Shown here: positions 55,612-64,000 of the stretch, in pieces
How the letters are laid out: each line of letters starts with the position of its first letter
How positions within the stretch are numbered: position 1 is the stretch's first letter
Assembly: GCF_017313265.1 (NCBI RefSeq)
Contig: NZ_JAFLQZ010000009.1
Coordinates: forward strand, 124,001-188,000
Source of the DNA: Hymenobacter telluris
GTDB lineage: Bacteria > Bacteroidota > Bacteroidia > Cytophagales > Hymenobacteraceae
Direction of reading: 5' to 3'
DNA: 64,000 nucleotides
The notes under the pieces: model-generated
The model's database searches: none
What the model was told of the DNA's origin: nothing
Seen by the model: only the letters and a program-made list of their open reading frames with translations
Translations under genes and position numbers: made by a program

Positions 55612-58600
55612 ATGATGACCAACTTTACCTCTCGATGGGCCCCCAAGCGCCCACCATTTACTGCCCTGCTTTTTCTGCTGGGCTGGCTGTCGGCCAGCGC
55701 CGGGTTTGCGCAGTCCGGCTCCGACCTCACGGCGGCCTGGCTGGGCACCGTTGATCAGGCCAACTTACAGGTAACCAATCTGCCTGCCAACGGGCGCGTG
55801 GTGCAGCTGACTTCGGCCACGCGGGTAGCGGCGGGCGCCACGTTTCGGGTGCTGACCAGCGGTGGGCAAGTAGCCGCCAAGCAAGCCCTGCTAACTACCG
55901 ATATGGCGCTGGAAGTGCGCTCGGCCGGCGGCGACGTTACCACCTACGACCTGGAGTTGGGCGCCGTCTTGCCCGTAACCACCGTTTCGGGCGCAACCAG
56001 CACCGTAACCAGCCTCAACAACCAGATTCTCAACATCAGCGGCAACTCGGAATACCACGTTAGCGCCTCGGTAGAACCCCTGGCGGGCAGTGTGCTGAAC
56101 CTACAGTCTGAAGACGTGTGGCTGTATTTCGAGGGCATCCGGCCGTCGGTGTTCAGTAAGCGCTACCTGCCACACATCTTGGTGAACGGGCAGCGGGCCC
56201 AGCCCGATACCACCGTGCGGCTGGTGCAGTACCTGCAAGGCTGCGTACTCATCAGCCAGCCCGCCACCTACCAGCCGCTTACGGCCTTCACGGCCGGCAA
56301 TTTTGGTGGTAGTTCGCAGAGTCTGGGCTTGTACACCTTTTATAAGACCACTGAGCTGGGCCAGCTCAACAACGCCATTGCCTCGTTCCGACTAAAGAAA
56401 GGCTACATGGTTACGTTTGCTGAAAATGACAACGGTACCGGCGCCAGCAAGGTGTACATTGCCGACAACGAGGACGTGGAAATCAACCAGTTGCCCGCTA
56501 CCCTGCAAGGAAAAATATCCTTTGTGCGGGTGCTGCCCTGGCGCTGGGTGCACAAGAAAGGCTGGACCAACGGCTACAACCTTGCTGATACGCTGCGCTG
56601 CTCCTGGAACTACAACTGGAACAACAACGGCAACTCCACGCTCGACCAGGAATACGTACCGATTCGGCAGACGCAGTGGTGGCCTTCGTACTCGGGTACC
56701 AGCGCCAAACGCAACGTGACCCACTACCTGGGCTTCAACGAGCCCAACGGCGCCGACCAGGCCAACATGACTGTGAAGCAGGCCCTGGCCGAGTGGCCTA
56801 ACCTCATGCAAACCGGCCTGCGCCTGGGCTCCCCGGCCCCCACCGACGGCGGCACGGGCTGGCTGTACCAGTTCATGGATAAGGCCGATTCGGCGGGCTA
56901 CCGCGTGGACTTTGTGGCGGTGCACTTCTACCGGGGCTGCAACTCGGCCCGCCAGTACTACGATTTCCTGAAAGCCATCCACGACCGAACCGGCCGGCCC
57001 ATCTGGATTACCGAGTGGAACAACGGCGCCAACTGGACCACCTCTACCAGCTGCCCCAAACCCACCTACGCCGAGCAGGCCCTCAAGATTCAGCAGTTCC
57101 TGACCATGCTCGACACCACCAGCTTCGTGGAGCGTTACTCCTTATATGAGTGGGTGCAGGATACGCGCCAGATGTTTTACAACACGAATCCTATTTCCCT
57201 GACTCCCGCCGGCGTAGTGTACCGCGACAAAGTGTCGCCGATGGCCTACAACCCGAACCTGCGGATTCCTACGCCGCCGCCGGCCGTGCCATTCGGGCCG
57301 GGCAACCTGGCCGTGGTACGCTACGGCAGCACCACCACCAGCCAGAGCGGTACGCTGCCTATTTTCCTGGACGAGTACACCACCAGCGGCACCTTGGTAC
57401 GCAGCATTCCGCTGCCCACGGCGGGCCGGGGCGCCAACTTCGGTATTGTGGGCTCCCTGAGAACCGGCAACGGCGACGGGCCGATTGGCGTGTCGCCTGA
57501 CCGGAGCAAGATTGCGCTGGCCGGCTTCAACCTCGGCGTCGGCAACACCAACCCCAACGGCTCGACGGCCGCCCGGGTGGTGGCGGTACTGGATGCCCAG
57601 GGCAACGTAGACACCCACACGGCGTTTTCTGATGGGGGAGGGCAGCCGTTGCGTAGTGCCCTCGTAACCACTACCGGCGCCTACATTGCCTACGGCGCCA
57701 ACAACCTGGGGCTGCGTTACCAGCCCATTCGGCCGGCAGTAGCCAGCGCTACGGCCCGTACTTCCACGGAAATCTTCAAAACCATCAGCCCCAAAAAGCT
57801 AACCACTTTCGACAACGACCTGTATTTCAGCTCCTCGACTACGACCAGCGCAAAGGTGATGAAGCTGGCCGGCATGCCTACCACGGCCACGGCGCCGGCC
57901 GCACTGCCAGGGGTGCCACTGCCTACGGCCACCAGCCAGCCCAGCGGCATGGTGCTCTTCGACATGGACCCCACCGTGCCCGGCCCCGATTTGCTGTACT
58001 ACATTGATGAAATTTCGGCGCCGGTACTCAACAAGTACTCGTTCAACGGTACCACCTGGACCTCCCGTGGCAGTTTCGTCATCAGCTCCCTCACCGACAA
58101 TACCGTGCGCGACCTGACTGGCTCGTTGGTGAAAGGCGTGCCCACGCTCTTTGCCGTCACGTACACGTCGCTGGCTAAGTTCACGGATGCAGCCGGCTAC
58201 ACTAGTCCGCTGGCCGCCACCCAAACTACCCTGCTCAACGCGGCCACTACCACTGGCACCTACGCTTACCGCGGCGTATCCTTCGCGCCCGGCACCCAGG
58301 ATACGCTGGTAGCCCGTGTACCCCAAACTATTACGTTCAATGCCATGCCGGCCAAGGAGTTAGGCACAGCCGATTTCGAGGCGGGGGCTACGGCCAGCTC
58401 CAACCTGCCCATCCGCTACACCAGCTCCGATACCACGGTAGCCAAAATTGTAGGCGGCCAGATTCGGATGGTAGGCGTGGGAACTACCACCATCACAGCC
58501 GCGCAGGAAGGAGCCACCGCCTACCTGCCCGCCGCGGCCGTAACGCAGCTGCTCACCGTAGTGGATACCACGGCGCCCAACGTGCTGGCTGCCGGCCTGG

Positions 58601-59364
58601 AAGCGGAGCTGGACGAAAACGGCACCCGCACATTGGAAGCCGCCGACATCGACTACGGCAGCACCGACGGCGGCACGGGCGTGACCTCGATAACGCTCAA
58701 CAAAACCCGCTTCACCTGTGCCAATATGGGGGCTAACAACGTGACCCTCACCGTAACGGATAAGGCCGGCAACACCGCCACCGAAACCGTAACGGTGATG
58801 ATAACCGACAAGATGGCCCCCGTTGTGAAAGCGGCCGGCTTGGCTGTCACGCTGCAAAACGGCACCCGCACGCTAGTAGCCGCCGACGTGGACTACGGCA
58901 GCACCGACAACTGCGGCGTGGCTTCCATGAGCATCAGCCCCAGCACCTTTACCTGCGCCAATGTGGGAGCCAACGACGTAACCCTCACCGTAACCGACAA
59001 CGCCGGCAACGTGTCCAGGCAGACGGTAACGGTGCTTGTGCGGGCCGATGCTACGTGTACCACCCCGGCCCGGCCCCTGGCCAGCCGCCCGGCTGCCACT
59101 GAGCGGCATGCGTTGCAGGTGTACCCAAACCCAGCGCGGGAGCAGGCTACGCTCAGCTTCGAGGCAGAGCAGGCTGGTCCGGCTCAGGTGCTAGTATACA
59201 ACGCCTTGGGCAAGGTGGTAGCCACGCTGTACGCCGGTCCGGTGCAGGCCCAGCAGCACTACCGCTTCACCCTCGACGGCCACGCACTGCCCGCGGGCGT
59301 GTATACCTGCCGCTTGCTGCTCGCCGGCAAAACGCAAACCCAACGGCTGGTCCTGTTGAAGTAA
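55612..59364 (+). CDS. Large multidomain T9SS protein with GH128-like (Asl1-like) catalytic domain
   Basis: A 1250-residue secreted protein. Order: signal peptide (ends SAGFAQ, ~34); an N-terminal beta-rich domain to ~310; a TIM barrel of the Asl1-like/GH128 type with LGFNEPNG (likely acid/base Glu377), VDFVAVHFYRGC and WITEWNNG (likely nucleophile Glu468); a long beta-propeller-like stretch (~555-900) starting GNLAVVRYGSTT; a Big-like domain (QTITFNAMPAK); two HYR-type repeats (TRTLEAADIDYGSTD and TRTLVAADVDYGSTD, ~985-1160); and a type IX sorting domain (VYPNPA, VYNALGKVV, ending RLVLLK). Characterised GH128 enzymes cut beta-1,3-glucan; the target here is uncertain. ATG 55612 is chosen. It has its own operator-like site E. 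Confidence 0.88.
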   Translation: MMTNFTSRWAPKRPPFTALLFLLGWLSASAGFAQSGSDLTAAWLGTVDQANLQVTNLPANGRVVQLTSATRVAAGATFRVLTSGGQVAAKQALLTTDMALEVRSAGGDVTTYDLELGAVLPVTTVSGATSTVTSLNNQILNISGNSEYHVSASVEPLAGSVLNLQSEDVWLYFEGIRPSVFSKRYLPHILVNGQRAQPDTTVRLVQYLQGCVLISQPATYQPLTAFTAGNFGGSSQSLGLYTFYKTTELGQLNNAIASFRLKKGYMVTFAENDNGTGASKVYIADNEDVEINQLPATLQGKISFVRVLPWRWVHKKGWTNGYNLADTLRCSWNYNWNNNGNSTLDQEYVPIRQTQWWPSYSGTSAKRNVTHYLGFNEPNGADQANMTVKQALAEWPNLMQTGLRLGSPAPTDGGTGWLYQFMDKADSAGYRVDFVAVHFYRGCNSARQYYDFLKAIHDRTGRPIWITEWNNGANWTTSTSCPKPTYAEQALKIQQFLTMLDTTSFVERYSLYEWVQDTRQMFYNTNPISLTPAGVVYRDKVSPMAYNPNLRIPTPPPAVPFGPGNLAVVRYGSTTTSQSGTLPIFLDEYTTSGTLVRSIPLPTAGRGANFGIVGSLRTGNGDGPIGVSPDRSKIALAGFNLGVGNTNPNGSTAARVVAVLDAQGNVDTHTAFSDGGGQPLRSALVTTTGAYIAYGANNLGLRYQPIRPAVASATARTSTEIFKTISPKKLTTFDNDLYFSSSTTTSAKVMKLAGMPTTATAPAALPGVPLPTATSQPSGMVLFDMDPTVPGPDLLYYIDEISAPVLNKYSFNGTTWTSRGSFVISSLTDNTVRDLTGSLVKGVPTLFAVTYTSLAKFTDAAGYTSPLAATQTTLLNAATTTGTYAYRGVSFAPGTQDTLVARVPQTITFNAMPAKELGTADFEAGATASSNLPIRYTSSDTTVAKIVGGQIRMVGVGTTTITAAQEGATAYLPAAAVTQLLTVVDTTAPNVLAAGLEAELDENGTRTLEAADIDYGSTDGGTGVTSITLNKTRFTCANMGANNVTLTVTDKAGNTATETVTVMITDKMAPVVKAAGLAVTLQNGTRTLVAADVDYGSTDNCGVASMSISPSTFTCANVGANDVTLTVTDNAGNVSRQTVTVLVRADATCTTPARPLASRPAATERHALQVYPNPAREQATLSFEAEQAGPAQVLVYNALGKVVATLYAGPVQAQQHYRFTLDGHALPAGVYTCRLLLAGKTQTQRLVLLK

Positions 59365-59365
59365 T

Positions 59366-59435
59366 AGTTGCGGGTTGTGAGTTGCCAGTTGCCAGTGCCG
59401 TTCTGAACTGGCAACCGGTAACCCACAACTGGCAA
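59366..59435. repeat. GTTGCCAGTT-family repeat, copy 3
   Basis: GTTGCGGGTTGTGAGTTGCCAG units followed by complementary ACTGGCAACCGGTAACCCACAAC units, directly after the T9SS gene and before a terminator. Confidence 0.65.
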
Positions 59436-59490
59436 CTGAAAACGCAACGAGCTGGCCGGTACATTACCGGCCAGCTCGTTGCGTTTTCAG
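59436..59490. terminator. Perfect 26-bp bidirectional terminator hairpin
   Basis: CTGAAAACGCAACGAGCTGG... (59436-59461) pairs without mismatch to 59465-59490 across a 3-nt loop. A and T runs in the outer stem make it work in both directions, between convergent genes. Confidence 0.85.
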
Positions 59491-59532
59491 GAAGATGTAA
59501 AAATGAATTGCGTGTCTGCTGCCGGGGCAGTG

Positions 59533-60135
59533 TTACCAGTCCTGAGCGGTGGTAGTGGTCAGGGCGTCGGTCAACGACTTCACGATTTCCGCCAGCTGCT
59601 CCTGCACGGCGGCATCATACGGCTTAACTGGTTTGGCGGGCTGCGCTTTGCCTTTACGGGCCGCGCTGGCTACTGGCGGGCGGGCTGCCGGCGCGGCAGT
59701 AGCTGGGGCTGGAGCTTCTTGCGGCTCAACAACCGCAACCTGGGTTGTGGTGGTATCCCGCTGGTTGGGCAGGTCGTGGAGCCGGTACCGGTAGCGGCCG
59801 TCCTGGGCTTCCAGCGTCAGCATAAACCACACCCGGTGGCTGCGGCTCATGTCGGCGGGGCCCCACTTCACGCGGGTCGAGCCCTTGCCGATTAAGGAGC
59901 CGTTGTCGGTGTTGGTGAGCATGAGCGGGTTGCCGGCATCAATAAACCGGTCGGCAAACCACGCTTTGGCCCGGTCCTGCAACGCCGCGCGCGATACGCC
60001 CGGCACCTGCACGACGCCTTCTTTGGTGACTTGTTTGCTAGTGCTGGCCGCGGCCAATGCGCTTGGGGTGGCAACCTGCTGCGCCTGAACCAAACCACCG
60101 CCCATCAAGCAGAGAGAAAGAAAGAGGGTTTTCAT
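59533..60135 (-). CDS. DUF4468-containing exported protein
   Basis: A 200-residue protein with a signal peptide (MKTLFLSLCLMGGGLVQAQ). Residues ~45-125 carry the DUF4468 pattern: VPGVSRAALQDRAKAWFADRF, then NTDNGSLIGKGSTRVKW and HRVWFMLTLEAQDGRYRYRLHDL, a TBP-like fold common in Bacteroidota exported proteins of unknown role. A Pro/Ala-rich linker (PAPATAAPAARPP) leads to a short C-terminal helix. It is not obviously connected to polysaccharide use. ATG 60135 is used; an in-frame TTG lies nine bases upstream. It sits alone between the T9SS gene and the GH13 gene. Confidence 0.8.
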   Translation of the reverse strand: MKTLFLSLCLMGGGLVQAQQVATPSALAAASTSKQVTKEGVVQVPGVSRAALQDRAKAWFADRFIDAGNPLMLTNTDNGSLIGKGSTRVKWGPADMSRSHRVWFMLTLEAQDGRYRYRLHDLPNQRDTTTTQVAVVEPQEAPAPATAAPAARPPVASAARKGKAQPAKPVKPYDAAVQEQLAEIVKSLTDALTTTTAQDW

Positions 60136-60300
60136 AGACCCCAAATCTACAAATCACAAACGAAAAAGTATATCCTATCTGATTATCCTTCAATAAGTGC
60201 AGAAAGCATACGCTCTATTGCGAGTGACAAGGCCTTGCCGTTTGGAATTGTACACCTGGCACCTTTGCGTGTACTTCCCCGCTGATTCCTGTATTGCTCC

Positions 60301-61710
60301 CTACTTTTTCAGCACCAGATACCCGTAGGCCGGCAATGCCACCTGGCTGCCCAGCGTAACGGTGCCGCCTTGCAGCACGTTGGTCCAGGTGGTGCCGGCC
60401 AGGGCGGCGGGCACGGGGTAGGTGGTAGCGGAGTTGCGGACGTTCACCAGCACGAAAGCCTGGTCGGGGCCGGCGGTTTTGGTGAAGGCGCACACGTTGG
60501 TTGAGCTGTAAGCCGTGGGCGTACCACTGCGCAACGCAGGACTGGCGGCGCGGGCCGCGAGCAACTGCTTATAAGCGAGGGTGATGGCTCGGTTGCCGTT
60601 CCAGTTCACTTTCACCGAGGTGAAGGGGAAGGTGATAGGCGTGGTCATGCCCACTTCCTGGCCGTTGTAAATCATGGGAATACCCCGGTAGCAAGACGCA
60701 ATAACGAAGGCCGACATGGCACCCGCATTGCCCCCAAACAAGCCAACTGGCGTGCCGTCGGAGCCATTTACGTCGTGGTTGGTGATGTAGCGCACCACTT
60801 GCTGGGTACCCGTGGCGCCCACGTATTCGCTGGTGTTGAGGTTGTCGAACACGGTGGCGGGCTGGCCGTTGCGGTACACGTTGTAGATGCCGCCGTAGAA
60901 GTTGAAGCCGAAGTTGTAGTCGAAGCCCGAGGCGAAGTTGGTGCTGCGGGTGCCTTCGGCCATGAGCAGCAGCTTGTGGGTTTTGATGTTGCGCAGGGTG
61001 TCGGTGGCTTGCTTCCAGAAGTCGTTAGGCTGAAAGTCGGCGTAGTCGAACCGGAACCCGTCCACGTTGGCGGTGTACACCCACGACTTCAAAGCCGAAA
61101 TCATTTCCAGCCGCATGGGCGCGCTGTTGAAGTTGAGCTGGGCCACGTCGTTGTAGGTGGTGCCGTTGTTGGACGGCGACGCAATGGCACCGGCCGCGTT
61201 TTTCTGGTACCAGTCGGCGTGAGCGGTTATCCAGGGATGGTCCCAGCTGGTGTGGTTGGCCACCCAGTCGAGCAGCACGGTCAGGCCGCGGGCGTGAGCG
61301 GCGTCCACCAAGGTCCGCAAATCGGTGAGGGTACCAAACTCCGGGTTCACCGCCCGGTAATCCTTCACGGCGTACGGCGAATTCACCGATTTGCTGTCGG
61401 TGCCGATGGGGTAAATGGGCATCAGATACAGCACGTTCACGCCAATGGCCTTAATGGAATCGAGCCGAGCCGTGACGCCCGCAAAGTTGCCGGCCTGGCT
61501 GAAGGCACGCATGTTCACCTGGTACATCACGGCATTCTCGCGGTTGGGCACCCCCGCGAAGGGCGTGCCGTACTGCGGCGGCGTGGGCGTAGTGGGGTTG
61601 GTCGGCGTTGGGGTGGGGGGCTGGGGTACGTCGGGCTTGCAGCTGGCTACCAGGCTAACGGTGAGCAGGAGGGCAGTGCTGATTTGGAAGAGGTTGCTTC
61701 GAACAGACAT
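60301..61710 (-). CDS. GH13 alpha-amylase lipoprotein
   Basis: A 469-residue enzyme cutting alpha-1,4 glucan. Lipobox VASC gives Cys24, followed by a Pro/Thr linker (PPTPTPTNPTTPTPP) that would hold it off the membrane. The GH13 barrel is complete: VLYLMPIYPIG (~93), LLDWVANHT (~146), nucleophile Asp222 in GFRFDYAD, acid/base Glu252 in LMAEGT, and transition-state Asp313 in ITNHD, ending in a beta-sandwich with VLVNVRN. This matches surface amylases of starch loci such as SusG, though it is shorter and has no inserted CBM58-like module. It follows GH97 by 45 nt, so the two are one transcript. Confidence 0.93.
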   Translation of the reverse strand: MSVRSNLFQISTALLLTVSLVASCKPDVPQPPTPTPTNPTTPTPPQYGTPFAGVPNRENAVMYQVNMRAFSQAGNFAGVTARLDSIKAIGVNVLYLMPIYPIGTDSKSVNSPYAVKDYRAVNPEFGTLTDLRTLVDAAHARGLTVLLDWVANHTSWDHPWITAHADWYQKNAAGAIASPSNNGTTYNDVAQLNFNSAPMRLEMISALKSWVYTANVDGFRFDYADFQPNDFWKQATDTLRNIKTHKLLLMAEGTRSTNFASGFDYNFGFNFYGGIYNVYRNGQPATVFDNLNTSEYVGATGTQQVVRYITNHDVNGSDGTPVGLFGGNAGAMSAFVIASCYRGIPMIYNGQEVGMTTPITFPFTSVKVNWNGNRAITLAYKQLLAARAASPALRSGTPTAYSSTNVCAFTKTAGPDQAFVLVNVRNSATTYPVPAALAGTTWTNVLQGGTVTLGSQVALPAYGYLVLKK

Positions 61711-61755
61711 GGTGGGAAGGATAAGGGGAGTGAAATGCAGCGTTAAAGCCTGACT

Positions 61756-63867
61756 TTATTTTGCAACGGGTTTGAAGCTCACCGCCGCGCCGCCGCCGGG
61801 TGCCAGCTGCAAGCTCAGCGACGACCGGCTGGTAACCACCTGCCGGGAAATGCGGTAGGCCGCGGGGTTTGTCTGCCAGTCGGCACCTTTGCCATCGGCG
61901 TAGATAATGGCTTCGTAGCGCTGGCCGGGCGTTAGGAAATCCAGCTTCACAGGCTGTTTGCGGGCTTGCTCGTCGGTGATGCTGCCCAGGTACCACTCGT
62001 CACGGCCCTTGGCTTTGCGCACGGTGGTGATATAGTCGCCGGGCTCGGCGGCCAGAATGCGGGTGTCGTCCCAGTCCACGGGCACATCTTCAATGAACTG
62101 GAAGGCATCGAGGTGCTGCTCGTAGTTTTCGGGTAGGTCGGCGGCCATTTGCAGAGGCGAGTATAAGGTCACGTACAAGGCCAGTTGCTTGGCTAGGGTG
62201 CTATGCATCTGACGCTTGGGGTCAGCGGCGGCGTAGCCTTGCAGCTTGAAAATGCCGGGCGTGTAGTCCATGGGGCCGCCCATGTAGCGGGTGAAAGGCA
62301 GGATGGTTTCGTGCTCGGGGGCGCTGCCTTCGGCAAAGGCGTTGAACTCGTTGCCCCGCGCCGACTCGCAGGCCAGCCAGTTGGGGTAGGTGCGGTGCAA
62401 GCCGGTGGGGCGCACGGCCTCGTGCATGTCCACCATAATGCGGTGGTCGGCGGTGTTCTGGGCGGTGCGCACGTAGTGGTTCACCATCCACTGGCCGTCG
62501 TGGTGCTCACCGCGCGGGATGATGCGGCCCACATAGCCGGTTTTCACGGAGATGTAGCCGTGCTCGTTCATGAAGCGGTAGGCAGCATCTTGGCGGCGCT
62601 CATAGTTGGTAGCCGAGCCCGAAGTTTCGTGGTGCATGATGATGTTGACGCCCTTGCTGGCGGCGTAGCGCTGCAACTCCTGCACGTCGAAATCGGGGTA
62701 CGGCGTCACGAAGTCGAACACGTCTTCCTTCCAGTTGCCTACCCAGTCTTCCCAGCCCACGTTCCAACCTTCCACCAGTACGCCGGGGATGTGGTGCGCG
62801 GCGGCAAAGTCGATGTAGCGCTTCACGTTGGCGGTGGTGGCGCCGTGGCGGCCGTTGGGCTTGAGTTTGCTCCAGTCGGTGCCGGCCAGCCGGATGTTGC
62901 TGCTGTCGGAGTAGTTCCAGCTGCTTTTGCCCACCTGCATTTCCCACCACACGCCCACAAATTTCTGGGGCTTGATCCAGTTGGTATCGGGGAGCTTGCT
63001 GGGCTCGTTGAGGTTCAGAATCAGCTTGCTAGCCAGCATATCGGGTGCTTTGTCGCTCACTACTATGGTGCGCCAGGGCGTGTGTTCGGGCGCTTGCAGG
63101 TAGGCCTTGGCGCCCGTGCCGGTACCGTCGGGCACGAGCTGGCTGCTGAGGCAGAAGGTCTGGGTATCCACGTTCAGCATCATGGCCGGGTAGTTGACCA
63201 GCGCCGCCTCGTGAATGTTGATGTACAGCCCATCATCCGACTTCAGCATGAGCGGCGTTTGGATGCGGTTGGCGGGGGCCTTCAGCTCGATGGCCTTGAT
63301 GGGCGTGGTGTTCACCTCGCTCAGCCGGCTGGTAGTGTAGGCGTACTCGTTGGAATCGTAGTCGCCCGGAATCCAGAAGGATTTGTGGTTGGCGGGCAGG
63401 TTGAACTCGGTGTGCTCGTCCTGCACCGTGAAGTATTGCAGGCCGGCCTGGCGCGGAAACTCGTAGCGGAAGCCCACCCCATCAGCAAACACCCGAAACA
63501 CCACGTCGAGGCGGCGGCCGTTGGCGTCGGGCTGGCGCAGGTGCACCGTGAGCTGCTGGTAGTGGTTGCGGATGGTTTTCACCTCGCCCCACACCGGCTG
63601 CCAGGTTTCGTCCACGCTCTTGGTTTCGCTGCCGGTAAGCACCAGCGGGCCGTCGAAGCCCCTGCCATCGGCAAAGCTCAGCCCCAGGCGGGAAGGCTTG
63701 ATAACCGTTTTCGACCCGAAGGAAACGGCGTACGTGGGGTGGCCATCAGCGCCCACCGCAAACGTCAAGCTAACTTTATCAAGGCGGGCCGTGAGGGGTG
63801 AGGTGGTTTGGGCTTCAACCTGGTAGGCAGTTATCAGCAGGAGCCCCGCCAGCAAAAATTTTCTCAT
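61756..63867 (-). CDS. GH97 alpha-glucosidase (SusB-like)
   Basis: A 703-residue periplasmic enzyme (signal peptide ending YQVEAQ). GH97 layout: N-terminal beta-supersandwich, barrel and C-terminal beta-domain. Residues expected of inverting, SusB-type members are present: Glu414 in HHETSGS, Glu483 in MHEAVRP, and Glu501 in CESARG; retaining alpha-galactosidase members lack this set. It should convert malto-oligosaccharides to glucose. IPRGEHHDGQWM and MGGPMDYTPGIF also match SusB closely. ATG 63867 gives the signal peptide. GH13 follows it; other starch-locus genes (SusC, SusD) are expected to the right of the window. Confidence 0.95.
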   Translation of the reverse strand: MRKFLLAGLLLITAYQVEAQTTSPLTARLDKVSLTFAVGADGHPTYAVSFGSKTVIKPSRLGLSFADGRGFDGPLVLTGSETKSVDETWQPVWGEVKTIRNHYQQLTVHLRQPDANGRRLDVVFRVFADGVGFRYEFPRQAGLQYFTVQDEHTEFNLPANHKSFWIPGDYDSNEYAYTTSRLSEVNTTPIKAIELKAPANRIQTPLMLKSDDGLYINIHEAALVNYPAMMLNVDTQTFCLSSQLVPDGTGTGAKAYLQAPEHTPWRTIVVSDKAPDMLASKLILNLNEPSKLPDTNWIKPQKFVGVWWEMQVGKSSWNYSDSSNIRLAGTDWSKLKPNGRHGATTANVKRYIDFAAAHHIPGVLVEGWNVGWEDWVGNWKEDVFDFVTPYPDFDVQELQRYAASKGVNIIMHHETSGSATNYERRQDAAYRFMNEHGYISVKTGYVGRIIPRGEHHDGQWMVNHYVRTAQNTADHRIMVDMHEAVRPTGLHRTYPNWLACESARGNEFNAFAEGSAPEHETILPFTRYMGGPMDYTPGIFKLQGYAAADPKRQMHSTLAKQLALYVTLYSPLQMAADLPENYEQHLDAFQFIEDVPVDWDDTRILAAEPGDYITTVRKAKGRDEWYLGSITDEQARKQPVKLDFLTPGQRYEAIIYADGKGADWQTNPAAYRISRQVVTSRSSLSLQLAPGGGAAVSFKPVAK

Positions 63868-63893
63868 GAAGGTGTGTGTCAAACGTAGTCTTA

Positions 63894-63989
63894 GGTTCAG
63901 GACTTAGTGCCTGGCATCACTCGACAAGCTGGCGCCGGGCGCCGGGCTTGGGGTCCCCACCCTGAGCACCAGGCACTAAGTCCTGAACC
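63894..63989. repeat. 96-bp element with perfect 21-bp inverted ends
   Basis: GGTTCAGGACTTAGTGCCTGG (63894-63914) is perfectly inverted at 63969-63989 around a 54-nt GC-rich interior. It lies just upstream of the GH97 start on the minus strand, so it may be an intercistronic hairpin or a mobile repeat. Confidence 0.65.
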
Positions 63990-64000
63990 GTGTATGTTCT

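Overview
The window looks like a carbohydrate-degradation island from a GC-rich member of the Bacteroidota, most likely Hymenobacter or a close relative (Cytophagales). The reasons are four SusC/SusD pairs, two giant hybrid two-component sensors, two proteins with type IX secretion C-terminal domains, TAnnTTTG-type -7 promoter elements, and dispersed GTTGCCAGTT-type intergenic repeats. The genus call is an inference from gene style; no marker gene (rRNA, tRNA, ribosomal protein) is present.

Layout. (1) 1-8914 is a xylan module: the 3' part of a GH3 glycosidase, an SSS sodium symporter, a GH10 xylanase, a GH115 alpha-glucuronidase, and a convergent secreted GH10 xylanase with a T9SS tail. (2) 8915-11891 is visibly AT-richer and gene-poor, with two small hypothetical genes, a lone GT2 glycosyltransferase and a long palindrome. 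(3) 11892-26939 is PUL 1: HTCS sensor 1 divergent from GH35 - SusC - SusD - GH5/ricin lectin lipoprotein - GH30. (4) 27028-30481 is a break with an EamA-type exporter, a small gene and a patch of decayed genes (LytTR remnant, frameshifted beta-barrel, TPR gene with an amber stop). (5) 30482-59364 is PUL 2: HTCS sensor 2 divergent from two back-to-back SusC/SusD pairs, then a terminator and a new promoter for SusC - SusD - GH43 - GH35 - DUF2264, then a separately promoted 1250-residue GH128-like T9SS protein. (6) 59533-63867 holds a DUF4468 protein and a GH97 - GH13 starch pair on the minus strand.

How it may work together. Xylan would be cut outside the cell by the T9SS GH10, then finished by the periplasmic GH10, GH115 and GH3, with the symporter taking up sugar. 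PULs 1 and 2 carry GH35 (twice), a GH43 with residues expected of exo-beta-1,3-galactanases, GH30 and a DUF2264 protein. I read this as machinery for a galactan-type polymer such as arabinogalactan protein (inference). GH97 and GH13 are the usual starch pair; the rest of that locus probably lies beyond the right edge.

The strongest novel signal is regulatory. Five upstream regions carry a TTTTGCCGAAAA-like or related element followed by a C-run, and each has a TAnnTTTG-like -7 element 37-38 nt downstream of the motif core. This defines a candidate HTCS regulon with two subclasses.
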